A stretch of DNA of 8,889 nucleotides, taken from NCBI GenBank assembly GCA_937983315.1, contig CALKAH010000189.1, positions 1 to 8,889 of the forward strand, in the 5' to 3' direction. The notes below the pieces were generated by a model that ran no database searches, was not told the origin of the DNA, and worked only from the letters and a program-made list of their open reading frames with translations. Shown piece after piece: positions 1 through 7,613 of the stretch (the stretch's first letter is position 1; every line of letters begins with the position of its first letter). The stretch comes from an uncultured Acholeplasmataceae bacterium (GTDB lineage: Bacteria; Bacillota_I; Bacilli_A; Acholeplasmatales; Acholeplasmataceae). The position numbers and the translations under genes were made by a program.

Positions 1-45
1 GATCGTATTCGGTGACTGGAGTTCAGACGTGTGCTCTTCCGATCT
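1..45. other. Illumina adapter remnant, left end (not genomic)
   Basis: The sequence from 12 to 45, beginning GTGACTGGAGTTCAG and ending GCTCTTCCGATCT, is the TruSeq index-side (P7) adapter next to the insert. Positions 1-3 (GAT) match the end of the outer P7 primer, and the 8 bases at 4-11 (CGTATTCG) sit exactly where the i7 index lies. This is library sequence. Genomic DNA starts at about position 46. Confidence 0.97.
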
Positions 46-504
46 TTTCATTTCACGCATCTCTTGTTTAAGAGATGAGATTTCTTCTTTTTGTTGATGG
101 ATGGCTGATTGATGTTCGAGTTCATGGACAATCTTTGATGTGATATCTTGAAGAGTGCCATAGAATGCCATGACTTCATCTAAATAGGTATCAATACGTG
201 AATTGATGAAAAACCAATGAATCTCTTGATTGATTCGCACACGGTAGCGACAAATAAACGGCTTTTTATCGTGAATAGCCTGATTGAATAATGTTTCAAA
301 CATCAATAGATCATCGTCTAAAACACCATAAAAAAGACCCTGTTGATGGAGATCATCGGTTAATTGTAGATTGAAGATAGTTAATATTTCTGGTGATAAT
401 ATCCAACGCTTTTCTTTGACATGATAGGACCAATAACCAAGTTTTACATCATCTTTAGCTGATTGGTCTTTGGTTGGATGATTGAAGCGAAGATCTTCAA
501 ACAC
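46..504 (-). CDS. PAS-domain signalling protein, N-terminal part (3' end cut off)
   Basis: This leftward frame stays open for 153 codons and runs into the adapter, so the C-terminus is missing. Residues about 20-125 look like a PAS_3-type sensor fold: GYWSYHV then SPEILTIF near the start, CRYRVRI followed by IHWFFINSRID in the middle, and YGTLQDITSK at the end, the usual closing strand of this family. Residues about 125-153 (HELEHQSAIHQQKEEISSLKQE) are helical and coiled-coil-like, as in linkers leading to an output domain. That output domain (GGDEF, EAL, histidine kinase or other) is lost. No signal peptide or membrane segment is seen, so the visible part is probably cytoplasmic. The start is GTG at 504-502, chosen because AGGTG lies 6 nt upstream; GTG at 513-511 is the alternative, directly after an in-frame TAG. 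The gene diverges from the c-di-GMP operon. Known of the family: PAS domains sense ligands or redox state. The specific role here is unknown. Confidence 0.8.
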
Positions 505-510
505 ATCAAA

Positions 511-515
511 CACCT
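511..515 (-). promoter_or_regulatory. Ribosome binding site deciding the start of the leftward PAS gene
   Basis: Read on the minus strand this is AGGTG, followed by 6 nt (TTTGAT) and the GTG at 504-502. The core resembles the AGGTGA sites before the genes at 697 and 5713. It favours the inner GTG over the GTG at 513-511, which would overlap it. Confidence 0.5.
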
Positions 516-529
516 AACTTTCTACATCC

Positions 530-557
530 ATTATATCATGATTCCAACCAACACCAA
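530..557 (-). promoter_or_regulatory. Putative promoter of the leftward PAS gene
   Basis: The minus strand has a perfect TATAAT -10 box (530-535). A weak -35 candidate, TTGGTG (552-557), lies 16 bp upstream. The inferred transcript would start close to 523 and have a short leader of about 20 nt before the GTG start. The -10 is convincing and the -35 is poor, so activation by a factor is possible. Confidence 0.5.
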
Positions 558-603
558 TCGACAGATCAAAAAGTTCAAAGAAACAACGATGTCGATGAAA
601 AAG

Positions 604-633
604 ATGACGAAATCATCACTTTTCATGTATAAT
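604..633 (+). promoter_or_regulatory. Putative promoter of the c-di-GMP operon
   Basis: TATAAT at 628-633 is preceded, with an 18 bp spacer, by ATGACG at 604-609, which matches TTGACA at 4 of 6 positions. Transcription would start near 640 and leave a leader of about 57 nt before the ATG at 697. This site and the leftward promoter at 530-557 lie about 45 bp apart in the divergent intergenic region. Confidence 0.55.
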
Positions 634-696
634 AATTTCAAAGGTCTATCGTATACTCCTTCGTTTTTATGATGGAATAACGACAGGTGATGGTTC

Positions 697-3288
697 ATGA
701 GAAGCTACATGTGGAAATTAGCGATAGCATTTGTTGTTTCATACGCCCTCTTGGTTGTGGTCGTTGTTTTTGCATATACATCCATCTCATCAAATTTTAT
801 TGTCAGACAAGCGAAAGCTAACTTAATTCAACATGGTGATGTTATTGCTGAAAGATTTGATGCACAACTCACCTTTGATTATGTCAAAATGTCAGATTTA
901 GTTGATCAATATGAAGCATCATCACCCGATGCTGCAGTTGCATTAAATGGTGATGCTCTCTCAATCTCTGTTTTAAATGATACCTACCAAGGATTTGGAA
1001 GACTTGACGATCGAACACTCACTATCGGACTAGACACCTATACGTATGATGACAGTTTTGGTTTCTTTGACATTCATCAACGTGTGGCTATTTACAGTTT
1101 TAATGAAGCCTTTGGTTCTGGACCAGAAGAACCCTATGTTTTTCTCTTAGTTGATGATATTTTAGGTTATTTTGCTGCAGACTCCTACATTGAGACGATT
1201 ATGGCCGAGTATGAAGGTTTCACACATTTTGGTTTGATGACTGCTGATAACCGTATTGCCTATGCATCCTTTGATACCGGTCAATACCGTTATTTTTATG
1301 ATTACCTGCGTACTTATAATGTCAGTGAGTCGTTGATCAATGACATGAAAGACACAGCAAGTGAACATCAATCTAATGTCTTCCAGGCAAACTTTGTGAA
1401 TGAAGCATCTTTGATCACGTTGAATGCAATAGATAACATCCATTCCAATAAATATTTTTATATCGTCATGTCTTTTAATGAGCAAGATGTCATTGGTTCG
1501 ATGTCGTATTTAACGAATATTTTGTGGGCCCTTTTCTTTGTGATCTTTATTTTATTTGCGAGTGCACTGCTCGTTCTATTTAAAATCTTGGAAACCAAGA
1601 TGCATGACATTGAAAATGCTAAAGTCACCCATTACTATGCAAAACCTTATTTGGTTCGCATCAATAAACGCGGCAAAATTAAGTCATACAATCAGAGCTT
1701 TAAAAAGCTCCTTGGTGATTATGATATCTATGATGAAATCAAAGATTTTGAAATCAAGAAAGAATTCGACCTAGAAGCGATTGAAGATATCATCCATCGT
1801 CAACGTGCATTTACTGCCATTTTTGAACTTGGGCTTCAACGTCTTGTCTACATACGTTTTATTCCGATTAAAACAACAGGAGGTTACCTCTTGGTTGGTG
1901 ATGATATCACGAGTATTGAAGGTCGTTTTGATGAATATCGAAACATGGCTTTATACAATAAGGTCACCCATTTACCAAATCTGAACAGTTTAAAACAAGA
2001 TTTACAGGCGTTCTTTATGAACCCAGATGAACTAAAAAACCCGAATGCTTTGGTTGCTATCGACATTGTATCATTCTCAAAAATCAACGTTTTGCTTGGT
2101 GAAAAGTCGGGGGACCGCTTTTTAATCATCATTTCTGAACTCATCGATGAATCTCTTGAAGGTTATCCAGCAACATTGTATAATCCTGGCGTTGATAATT
2201 TCGTTATCTTCTTTAGAAACATCGAAAATTACCAATGGGTCACACGTTGGATCAATAAAGTATTGAGTATCTTTGAAAAACCAATCACCATAGATAAGAA
2301 CTTTATTAATATTGACGTTAAAATCGGTGTATTTAATATCGAAGCTGAACGCTATGAAATTTTAAATGCCGATGTCGCTTACGATAATATGCTTCTTGCA
2401 TTAAACCATGCAAAAGAATCTTCACAACATAAGAGCTTCGTTTACGATGTGTCCTTATCGTTGATCGCATCACGTGAACAGCGCATGGAAGCTGATTTGG
2501 CAAATGCGATCAAAAACCAAGAATTCTACATGGTTCTTCAACCCAAGTACAATAACCAAGAAGAACGCATCATTGGATTTGAAGCTTTGATTCGTTGGAA
2601 TAATCCCAAGTATGCATCAGAATCCCCCCTCAAATTCATTCAAATGGCTGAACGGAATAATATGATCATCGATATTGGTCGTATCGCACTTCATGAAACC
2701 TTCCAAATTGCAAAAGAACTTGAACCTTATAACACGCACATCTCACTTAACATTTCACCTGTTCAGTTACTTCAAGCAGGTTTCGTCAATGAAATTGTTT
2801 CAGTTTTTGAGCAATATGAACTCAAAAAACATAGCATTTCATTGGAAATCACCGAAACATTCTTGATTGGATCATTCGATTTAGTCATCAACAAACTGAA
2901 ACTCCTCCAAAAATATGGCTTCGATATCCATCTTGACGATTTTGGTTCAGGTTATTCATCCTTGCAGTACTTAAAAGATTTGCCGATCAATACGATTAAA
3001 ATAGACCGTGCCTTTGTCATCAACATTGAAACCGATGCCCACTCGCGTGCGATCGTCAATATGATTGCATCACTCGCTAAAAATATTGGACTCGAAGTCG
3101 TGACAGAAGGTATTGAAAATGATAAACAAAACCAATTGGTCTATCGTGCGGGATGTAACATTATCCAAGGATATTTAATTTCACCCCCTGTTGTTAAATC
3201 AGAAGCGATCAGATTGATACGTGAATTCAATATTGACCATACACGATCAGTTGAACTTGTGAAGATGAAGAAGGAGATCAAACGATGA
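697..3288 (+). CDS. Membrane sensor PAS-GGDEF(degenerate)-EAL, probable cyclic-di-GMP phosphodiesterase
   Basis: 863 aa. Transmembrane helices at about 7-27 and 272-296 bracket an extracytoplasmic region of about 245 residues, sized for a Cache-like ligand sensor (fold not proven). Residues about 308-405 look like a cytoplasmic PAS domain, followed by GGDEF (about 413-590) and EAL (about 608-845). The GGDEF signature is degraded to GVDNF at 498-502, and INDxxG has become INVLLG, so cyclase activity is unlikely. The EAL domain keeps the residues expected of an active enzyme: E629-A-L, N685 (NIS), E717 (LEITE), D747-D748 (DDFGSG), K768, D770, catalytic-base E804 (VTEGIE) and Q824 (QGY). Expected reaction: hydrolysis of c-di-GMP to pGpG. 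Degenerate GGDEF domains in such hybrids often bind GTP and regulate the EAL partner (family knowledge). The start is fixed by AGGTGA at 685-690, 6 nt before the ATG. The stop overlaps the next start by 4 nt (ATGA), so the two are probably translationally coupled. Confidence 0.93.
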   Translation: MRSYMWKLAIAFVVSYALLVVVVVFAYTSISSNFIVRQAKANLIQHGDVIAERFDAQLTFDYVKMSDLVDQYEASSPDAAVALNGDALSISVLNDTYQGFGRLDDRTLTIGLDTYTYDDSFGFFDIHQRVAIYSFNEAFGSGPEEPYVFLLVDDILGYFAADSYIETIMAEYEGFTHFGLMTADNRIAYASFDTGQYRYFYDYLRTYNVSESLINDMKDTASEHQSNVFQANFVNEASLITLNAIDNIHSNKYFYIVMSFNEQDVIGSMSYLTNILWALFFVIFILFASALLVLFKILETKMHDIENAKVTHYYAKPYLVRINKRGKIKSYNQSFKKLLGDYDIYDEIKDFEIKKEFDLEAIEDIIHRQRAFTAIFELGLQRLVYIRFIPIKTTGGYLLVGDDITSIEGRFDEYRNMALYNKVTHLPNLNSLKQDLQAFFMNPDELKNPNALVAIDIVSFSKINVLLGEKSGDRFLIIISELIDESLEGYPATLYNPGVDNFVIFFRNIENYQWVTRWINKVLSIFEKPITIDKNFINIDVKIGVFNIEAERYEILNADVAYDNMLLALNHAKESSQHKSFVYDVSLSLIASREQRMEADLANAIKNQEFYMVLQPKYNNQEERIIGFEALIRWNNPKYASESPLKFIQMAERNNMIIDIGRIALHETFQIAKELEPYNTHISLNISPVQLLQAGFVNEIVSVFEQYELKKHSISLEITETFLIGSFDLVINKLKLLQKYGFDIHLDDFGSGYSSLQYLKDLPINTIKIDRAFVINIETDAHSRAIVNMIASLAKNIGLEVVTEGIENDKQNQLVYRAGCNIIQGYLISPPVVKSEAIRLIREFNIDHTRSVELVKMKKEIKR

Positions 3289-4721
3289 ATTTCATGCGCA
3301 TTTATCAGGTTAGCGATCAAGCAACCATCATCTTATCGATACTCGCGATACTCGTGATGCTCGGGGCGATCTTTTTCCTTGCTCGGTCCTATTTCAAAGA
3401 ACGTGCTCGCATCCAAGAGGAAAAAGCTTTCCTCATTGAAGGTGTCTTGACAAAAGCAGAAATGACTTCAATCATTACCTCGCATATTGCACGTATGGGG
3501 AAAGATGGTCAATTTTCATTGATCTACATGGATTTAGATAAGTTTTCTGATTTCATCAATGCCTTTGGTGCAACAGAAGCTGAGAAAATATTAGAGAAAA
3601 TCGTTAAAAATATTGAACTCGCACTACCCAAAGGCGTGAAGTTATCACGTTTACAAAACGATGAGTTTTTGATTTTTCTATCGATGGACTATGATCGAAC
3701 AGAGGCTGTTGACTTAGCCAATAAAATCAAGCAGTCCATGGCACGCCCGATTAAGTTATTTGGTGATACCACCATTAATGCAACCGCATCGATTGCTGTC
3801 GCGTTCTATCCCATCCATGGAGCTACACTGAAAGATTTATTTAACTCATTGAAACTTGCGACATATTTGATTAAGAAAAATGGTGGGAATAATATTCGCG
3901 TCTACTCCGATGAAATGAATACTGAAGGCGGTGAACACGTTGAATACTACTACCAGATTAAACACGCCATTCAACATAAAGAGTTCCAACTTTTCTATCA
4001 TCCTATGATCGATGTCAAATCAAATGATATCTACGGTGTGGAATCACTGATTCGTTGGAATCACCCTGAACATGGGCTCCTCTCACCGTTTAAGTTTTTA
4101 GGCATCATGGAACAATCAGGTGATATTAACTGGATTGGACTATGGGGGTTGGAAACCGTCATCAAGACTTTCCAGGAACTGAAACAAGAGTTCCCCAAAA
4201 AAGACATCAAGTTTTCGATCAACCTATCACCTAAGCAGTTGATGAATGAAACATTACCGATGGATTTCCAAAAGCTATTAAAAAAGTATCGCATGAACGC
4301 AGAAAGCATCATCCTTGAAGTCATCGAATTTGCTGTATTTGACAAGCCGATGCAAATCCATAAAACATTAGCAGATTTGAAGAAGATGGGATTTCAAATT
4401 GCAATTGATGGTTTCGGACTTGACTTCTCAACCTTATCTCGCGCACAAGCTTTAGATATTGATATCATTAAACTCGATAACGAATTCTTAAAAGAAGAAG
4501 AATCGTATATGAAAGCCAAGTTCGCGCAGCTTCTTGTTGATTTTGCTGAAAAAAACAATTACACCGTCATCTGCGAAGCGATTGAAAATAAACCGATGCT
4601 CGATGAAGCTAAGAAGTATAACATTCACATTATGCAAGGTTTCTACTTCACGAAACCACTCTCCGCAGAAGCTTTAAGAGGATATATCGGAACCGAGTCT
4701 TGGAAAGACGTCGATAAGTAA
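3285..4721 (+). CDS. Membrane-anchored degenerate GGDEF-EAL protein, probable c-di-GMP regulator or receptor
   Basis: 478 aa. One N-terminal transmembrane helix at about 12-35, then GGDEF (about 52-205) and EAL (about 225-470), both facing the cytoplasm. The GGDEF signature reads QNDEF (124-128): the first two glycines, needed for GTP binding, are lost, while DEF and the upstream D83 remain. In the EAL domain, the EAL motif is ESL (253-255). N313, E345, K396, D398, E431 and Q451 are kept, but the second Asp of the DDFG metal-binding motif is Gly (D375-G376-F-G). Loss of that metal ligand normally abolishes or strongly reduces phosphodiesterase activity, so I infer a non-catalytic or weak protein that may bind c-di-GMP or GTP, or pair with the upstream enzyme. 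AAGGAG at 3271-3276 lies 8 nt before the ATG, which overlaps the previous stop. A terminator follows within 40 nt, so this is the last gene of a two-gene operon. Confidence 0.9.
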   Translation: MNFMRIYQVSDQATIILSILAILVMLGAIFFLARSYFKERARIQEEKAFLIEGVLTKAEMTSIITSHIARMGKDGQFSLIYMDLDKFSDFINAFGATEAEKILEKIVKNIELALPKGVKLSRLQNDEFLIFLSMDYDRTEAVDLANKIKQSMARPIKLFGDTTINATASIAVAFYPIHGATLKDLFNSLKLATYLIKKNGGNNIRVYSDEMNTEGGEHVEYYYQIKHAIQHKEFQLFYHPMIDVKSNDIYGVESLIRWNHPEHGLLSPFKFLGIMEQSGDINWIGLWGLETVIKTFQELKQEFPKKDIKFSINLSPKQLMNETLPMDFQKLLKKYRMNAESIILEVIEFAVFDKPMQIHKTLADLKKMGFQIAIDGFGLDFSTLSRAQALDIDIIKLDNEFLKEEESYMKAKFAQLLVDFAEKNNYTVICEAIENKPMLDEAKKYNIHIMQGFYFTKPLSAEALRGYIGTESWKDVDK

Positions 4722-4755
4722 AAACGTATTTCAAATATCATTCTATCAAAACAAT

Positions 4756-4785
4756 GGACGACACAATCATGTGTTGTCCTTTTTT
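4756..4785 (+). terminator. Intrinsic terminator of the c-di-GMP operon
   Basis: GGACGACACA (4756-4765) pairs with TGTGTTGTCC (4770-4779) through 10 pairs including one G-U, around an ATCA tetraloop, and is followed directly by six T (4780-4785). It begins 34 nt after the stop of the degenerate GGDEF-EAL gene and separates this unit from the secreted-protein operon. Confidence 0.9.
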
Positions 4786-4788
4786 AAA

Positions 4789-4858
4789 CTTAAGAAATAA
4801 ATGCATAATTTTGAATAATCATTGAATGGATAAACAAATATATTTCTTTATTCTTAAG
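4789..4858. repeat. Imperfect inverted repeat in the intergenic region
   Basis: CTTAAGAAATAAA (4789-4801) and TTTATTCTTAAG (4847-4858) are inverted copies differing by a single inserted base, about 45 bp apart, in a very AT-rich stretch. It could be a binding site for a regulator of the downstream operon, or chance in AT-rich DNA. The rest of 4786-4957 shows no gene and no riboswitch that I recognise. Confidence 0.3.
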
Positions 4859-4957
4859 CAAAATGGCGAACTATGAACTTTGTAAGGTTTTGTAATAAAA
4901 ATGAAAGAAACGCAAGAAAGAATTGATAATTTTGTGTGTTTTACTCGTAATTGTCGA

Positions 4958-4966
4958 TGATATAAT
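4958..4966 (+). promoter_or_regulatory. Extended -10 promoter of the secreted-protein operon
   Basis: TGA followed by TATAAT (4961-4966) is an extended -10 element (TGnTATAAT). The -35 is poor; the best candidate is TTTACT at 4940-4945 with a short 15 bp spacer, which fits an extended -10 promoter. Transcription would begin near 4973, about 27 nt before the ATG at 5000. A 5 bp inverted repeat, ACTCG (4943-4947) and CGAGT (4968-4972), brackets the -10 and could be an operator half-site pair, though it is short. Confidence 0.6.
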
Positions 4967-4999
4967 GCGAGTGTAATCATGAAGGTGAAGTGATCTTGA

Positions 5000-5713
5000 A
5001 TGAAATTGTCAACCGTTCTTAAGACAAAAAAGCAAATGAAAGCTAAGCGCATTCAAACACTGATGCTCTCAGTCAGTGGGGTTCTTTCGCTGTTGTTTGT
5101 ATTGATTACATTTTATGGACAACAAGCAGGAAACTTTGTCATGTCGGTCGATTATGATTCCTACAAACGTGGTATCGTGCTCTCCAATGATGAGACCTTT
5201 CAAGAATCACAAGCAAGACTGATGACTGATCCCGTCTATGGGGCAAGAGATATGACCTACTCGTGGTTAAAGGTTGAAGAAGTCGTCTTAACTGAAGGAA
5301 ATTATACAGATCCGGATTACGACTATGTTGCCTATACGTTTTATCTCAAAAATAATGGATTAGAAACAGTCGACATCATTTACCACATCAGAATCACTGA
5401 CTCCTACAAAAAGATGGAAGATGCAATTCGAGTTCTCGTCATTGAAGACGACATCCAAACCATCTATCAGAAACCTGATTATAACGATGGACATGGTGTA
5501 CCTGTCAGTTACACGACGGAGTTACAACAAACGACTAAGTTTCTCTCAGATACCATCGTCACTCGACAACGATTCTTCAATTTTCAACCAGGAATGATGC
5601 GAAAATACAGTGTGATCATGTGGATTGAAGGAACAGACCCTGATACAAATGATGAGATTTTAGGTGGCATGATTAAACTTCAAATGAATTTCTCTATTGA
5701 AGGTGATGAATGA
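5000..5713 (+). CDS. Exported TasA/camelysin-like protein without AWFT motif, first of three paralogues
   Basis: 237 aa. A basic N-terminus (KTKKQMKAKRIQ) is followed by a hydrophobic helix at about 21-41 and then an extracellular domain rich in predicted beta strand. The segment after the helix reads FYGQQAGNF, not the AW[FV]T of its two neighbours, so the processing site, if any, differs; it may remain membrane-anchored. It shares two motifs with the next two proteins: DAIR at 141-144 and a C-terminal WIEGTDPDTNDEILGG block starting at W208. Both recur in SipW-associated secreted proteins of low-GC Gram-positives, as far as I recognise the family. The ATG at 5000 directly follows an in-frame TGA. 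AGGTGA at 4983-4988 lies 11 nt upstream, rather far, with a weaker AAGTGA closer in. The stop overlaps the next gene. Likely role: structural or accessory subunit of a surface structure; unproven. Confidence 0.78.
   Translation: MKLSTVLKTKKQMKAKRIQTLMLSVSGVLSLLFVLITFYGQQAGNFVMSVDYDSYKRGIVLSNDETFQESQARLMTDPVYGARDMTYSWLKVEEVVLTEGNYTDPDYDYVAYTFYLKNNGLETVDIIYHIRITDSYKKMEDAIRVLVIEDDIQTIYQKPDYNDGHGVPVSYTTELQQTTKFLSDTIVTRQRFFNFQPGMMRKYSVIMWIEGTDPDTNDEILGGMIKLQMNFSIEGDE
5701..5706 (+). promoter_or_regulatory. Ribosome binding site deciding between two adjacent ATG codons
   Basis: AGGTGA lies inside the end of the upstream gene, 3 nt before the ATG at 5710 and 6 nt before the ATG at 5713. The 6 nt spacing equals that of the identical site before the gene at 697, so 5713 is preferred, giving a TGATG stop-start overlap. 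Confidence 0.6.
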
Positions 5714-6633
5714 TGTCATTTAGATTAACCTCACTGAAATTAACGCTTTCCATTCTTGGACTGATCATCTATCTCTTCATCTTTGGATCAGTGACTTATG
5801 CATGGGTGACCATGTCACAAATCAATAATATCGACAATTTGACACTGATTGCGTCGATGGGACAAGAATTACTGATTTCAACCGATGGAAAGACATACAG
5901 CACGTCATTATCGATACATGATCTTCAATTATCTCATCAGCTCAAAGATGTGACATCGCTCGATGGAAAAACATTTCAACGAGGAGGATTTCATGATCTT
6001 GGTGATGACGTGAGCAATGAAGACTACATCAGTTTTGATCTTTATTTCAAATCAACGGCGCGTGAACATGATCTATTCTTAGTGAATCGAACCTTTGATG
6101 AAAGTGAACGAGGGACAAAAGTTGAATCACAAGGTGTGAGTTTTATCCCTAAAGTTCATTATACAGAAGAAAACCACACACTGATTGAAAAAGATTCACG
6201 GATCACCTATTATGCAAAAGATGCATTGAGAATCAGTTTTGGAGAACTTGACGACAACAATCAATTGGGTGAAGTTGTCATCTACGACCCTTCAGAAAAT
6301 GAAGGTCGTGGATATGGAAAACCATTTGGGGCATACAGCTACTACATCGCAAGAACCAATGCTTCACTTCCATTGCCCATCGAACACCCAGATACCATTT
6401 ACCAATTATCGATGATGGATCCCTATAATCCCTATCAAGCCTTAGATAACTTATCCCTCATGGGAGAACTCAAACCAACCAATACTTATGATTTGAATGG
6501 CAACATGATTTATCAAACAAAGATTCGATTTCATCTTTGGATTGAAGGTTGGGATCCAGATGCGATCGATGGCATCTTAGAAGATACCTTAAGTATTCAG
6601 CTCGAATTCAAACTTGCACATCGTGCTCGTTGA
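5713..6633 (+). CDS. Exported TasA/camelysin-like protein with AWVT motif, second paralogue
   Basis: 306 aa from the preferred ATG (307 if 5710 is used). A short basic N-terminus, a hydrophobic helix at about 9-29, then TYAWVT at 28-33. This matches SipW-dependent exported proteins, where cleavage is expected after the Ala of T[FY]A. The mature part has VTSLDGKTF, then a strand-rich stretch, DALR at 170-173 and LWIEGWDPD around W276, followed by a closing SIQLEF strand. The same blocks occur in the same order in the next gene (VTSPDGRNF, DAIR, VWFEGWD), so the two look like diverged duplicates. No LPxTG sorting signal or second membrane helix is seen, so the product is probably secreted or assembled at the surface. 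Translation is coupled to the upstream gene. A 38 nt gap with no promoter or terminator leads to the next gene. Confidence 0.82.
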   Translation: MSFRLTSLKLTLSILGLIIYLFIFGSVTYAWVTMSQINNIDNLTLIASMGQELLISTDGKTYSTSLSIHDLQLSHQLKDVTSLDGKTFQRGGFHDLGDDVSNEDYISFDLYFKSTAREHDLFLVNRTFDESERGTKVESQGVSFIPKVHYTEENHTLIEKDSRITYYAKDALRISFGELDDNNQLGEVVIYDPSENEGRGYGKPFGAYSYYIARTNASLPLPIEHPDTIYQLSMMDPYNPYQALDNLSLMGELKPTNTYDLNGNMIYQTKIRFHLWIEGWDPDAIDGILEDTLSIQLEFKLAHRAR

Positions 6634-6671
6634 AGATAAAAAAATGATTCATGATAAAGGAGATATAAAAT

Positions 6672-7601
6672 ATGTCAAACGTTACACGTAAACTCGTCTT
6701 ATCACTCATCGCGGTCGTCTTAACCGTGATTGCACTCGGTACAACCACATTTGCATGGTTTACCATCACGAACGTTGCTGCAGTTCAACCGTTCCAAGCT
6801 CAAGTCATCAGTGATGAAGGGATTGAAATTGCGATTGGTTCTGGTGATCCACTCACACTCGAATGGAAAACGACATTAACCACACAAGATGTTTATGACT
6901 ATATGGAAAGTGTTTATGGTGTTGATGGTTTTAGATTTAATCATGTCACCTCTCCTGATGGACGTAATTTCTACGGTTTAGGTACAGGTACAACAGGTAG
7001 CGGTACAACCGAAGGATACTTATCAATTCCCATTCATTTCCGTTCGGATTCAACCTCTGAAATCACATGGACACAAGTTGTTCTAAGCGGCACACAAGTT
7101 TCATTTACGACCCGTGTTGGCTTTACAGACTCAAAAGGTGTCGATCATGTGGCAAACAGCTCACTTTTCGTCAATCCAGCAGATGCCATTCGTGTATCAA
7201 TTACGGGTATGGTCGGTGGTGTGACGACAACCGTTGCTTATGAAAACCCAGTTTCTGCGACAAACACAGTGTTAGGTGCACTTTCAGATGCTGACTTACG
7301 CGGTGAACAAGAAGATGTCTTAGGCGTTCCAACCTATATTGGTGTCGATGGTGCACAAAACTATTTCTATCGTTCCAATGCGATTCTTCCTGGTGGGATT
7401 GAAGCAGTAAGTGTTGTGTCAACACTTGATGCGATTACATCAACCAAGGTTTTAGATATGACTTCAGGTCAACTCCTCATTGCTGATGCTGAATATTATG
7501 GCACCATCACTGTACACGTATGGTTTGAAGGATGGGATGCAGAAGGTTATAATGCCCTCCTTGGTCGTATTATTTCACTATCGCTCCGTTTTGAAGGTTA
7601 A
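6672..7601 (+). CDS. Exported TasA/camelysin-like protein with AWFT motif, third paralogue, candidate major subunit
   Basis: 309 aa. Signal-like N-terminus: TRK, a hydrophobic core at about 8-27, then TFAWFT at 26-31, the classic signature of SipW-processed TasA/camelysin-like proteins, with cleavage expected after TFA. The mature chain has VTSPDGRNF, a Gly/Thr-rich loop (GLGTGTTGSGTTEG), a strand-rich core, DAIR at 171-174 and VWFEGWD around W284, ending in a LSLRFEG strand. It has few charged and no cysteine residues, unlike its neighbours, as would suit a polymerising fibre protein (inference). It has the best ribosome binding site of the operon, AAAGGAGA at 6656-6663, and is followed by a GC-rich hairpin that could stabilise or terminate its mRNA. 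Both point to higher expression than the flanking genes. No sortase signal is present. Confidence 0.84.
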   Translation: MSNVTRKLVLSLIAVVLTVIALGTTTFAWFTITNVAAVQPFQAQVISDEGIEIAIGSGDPLTLEWKTTLTTQDVYDYMESVYGVDGFRFNHVTSPDGRNFYGLGTGTTGSGTTEGYLSIPIHFRSDSTSEITWTQVVLSGTQVSFTTRVGFTDSKGVDHVANSSLFVNPADAIRVSITGMVGGVTTTVAYENPVSATNTVLGALSDADLRGEQEDVLGVPTYIGVDGAQNYFYRSNAILPGGIEAVSVVSTLDAITSTKVLDMTSGQLLIADAEYYGTITVHVWFEGWDAEGYNALLGRIISLSLRFEG

Positions 7602-7613
7602 TCATAAGATCAT

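Noticed and set aside
463..672. Rightward 69-codon open frame
   Set aside because: It overlaps the start of the leftward PAS gene and both divergent promoters, has no ribosome binding site, and its product has no domain-like pattern.
4786..4957. Possible c-di-GMP riboswitch before the exported-protein operon
   Set aside because: No GEMM-like conserved core or paired arms could be found, and the region lies upstream of the best promoter, so it would not be in the transcript.
4996..5022. TTG at 4996 as a start, 7 nt after AGGTGA
   Set aside because: The spacing is good but the frame stops after eight codons. No leader-peptide function can be supported, and ATG 5000 opens the real gene.
6966..7020. 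Gly/Thr-rich stretch of the AWFT protein as a tandem repeat
   Set aside because: The ACAGGTACAAC-like similarity is short and imperfect; it looks like a low-complexity loop and not a repeat array.
5000..7601. Type IV pilin-like proteins
   Set aside because: There is no prepilin peptidase site (G followed by F-T-L-x-E) before the hydrophobic helices; the AW[FV]T and WEG motifs fit the TasA/camelysin-like group better.
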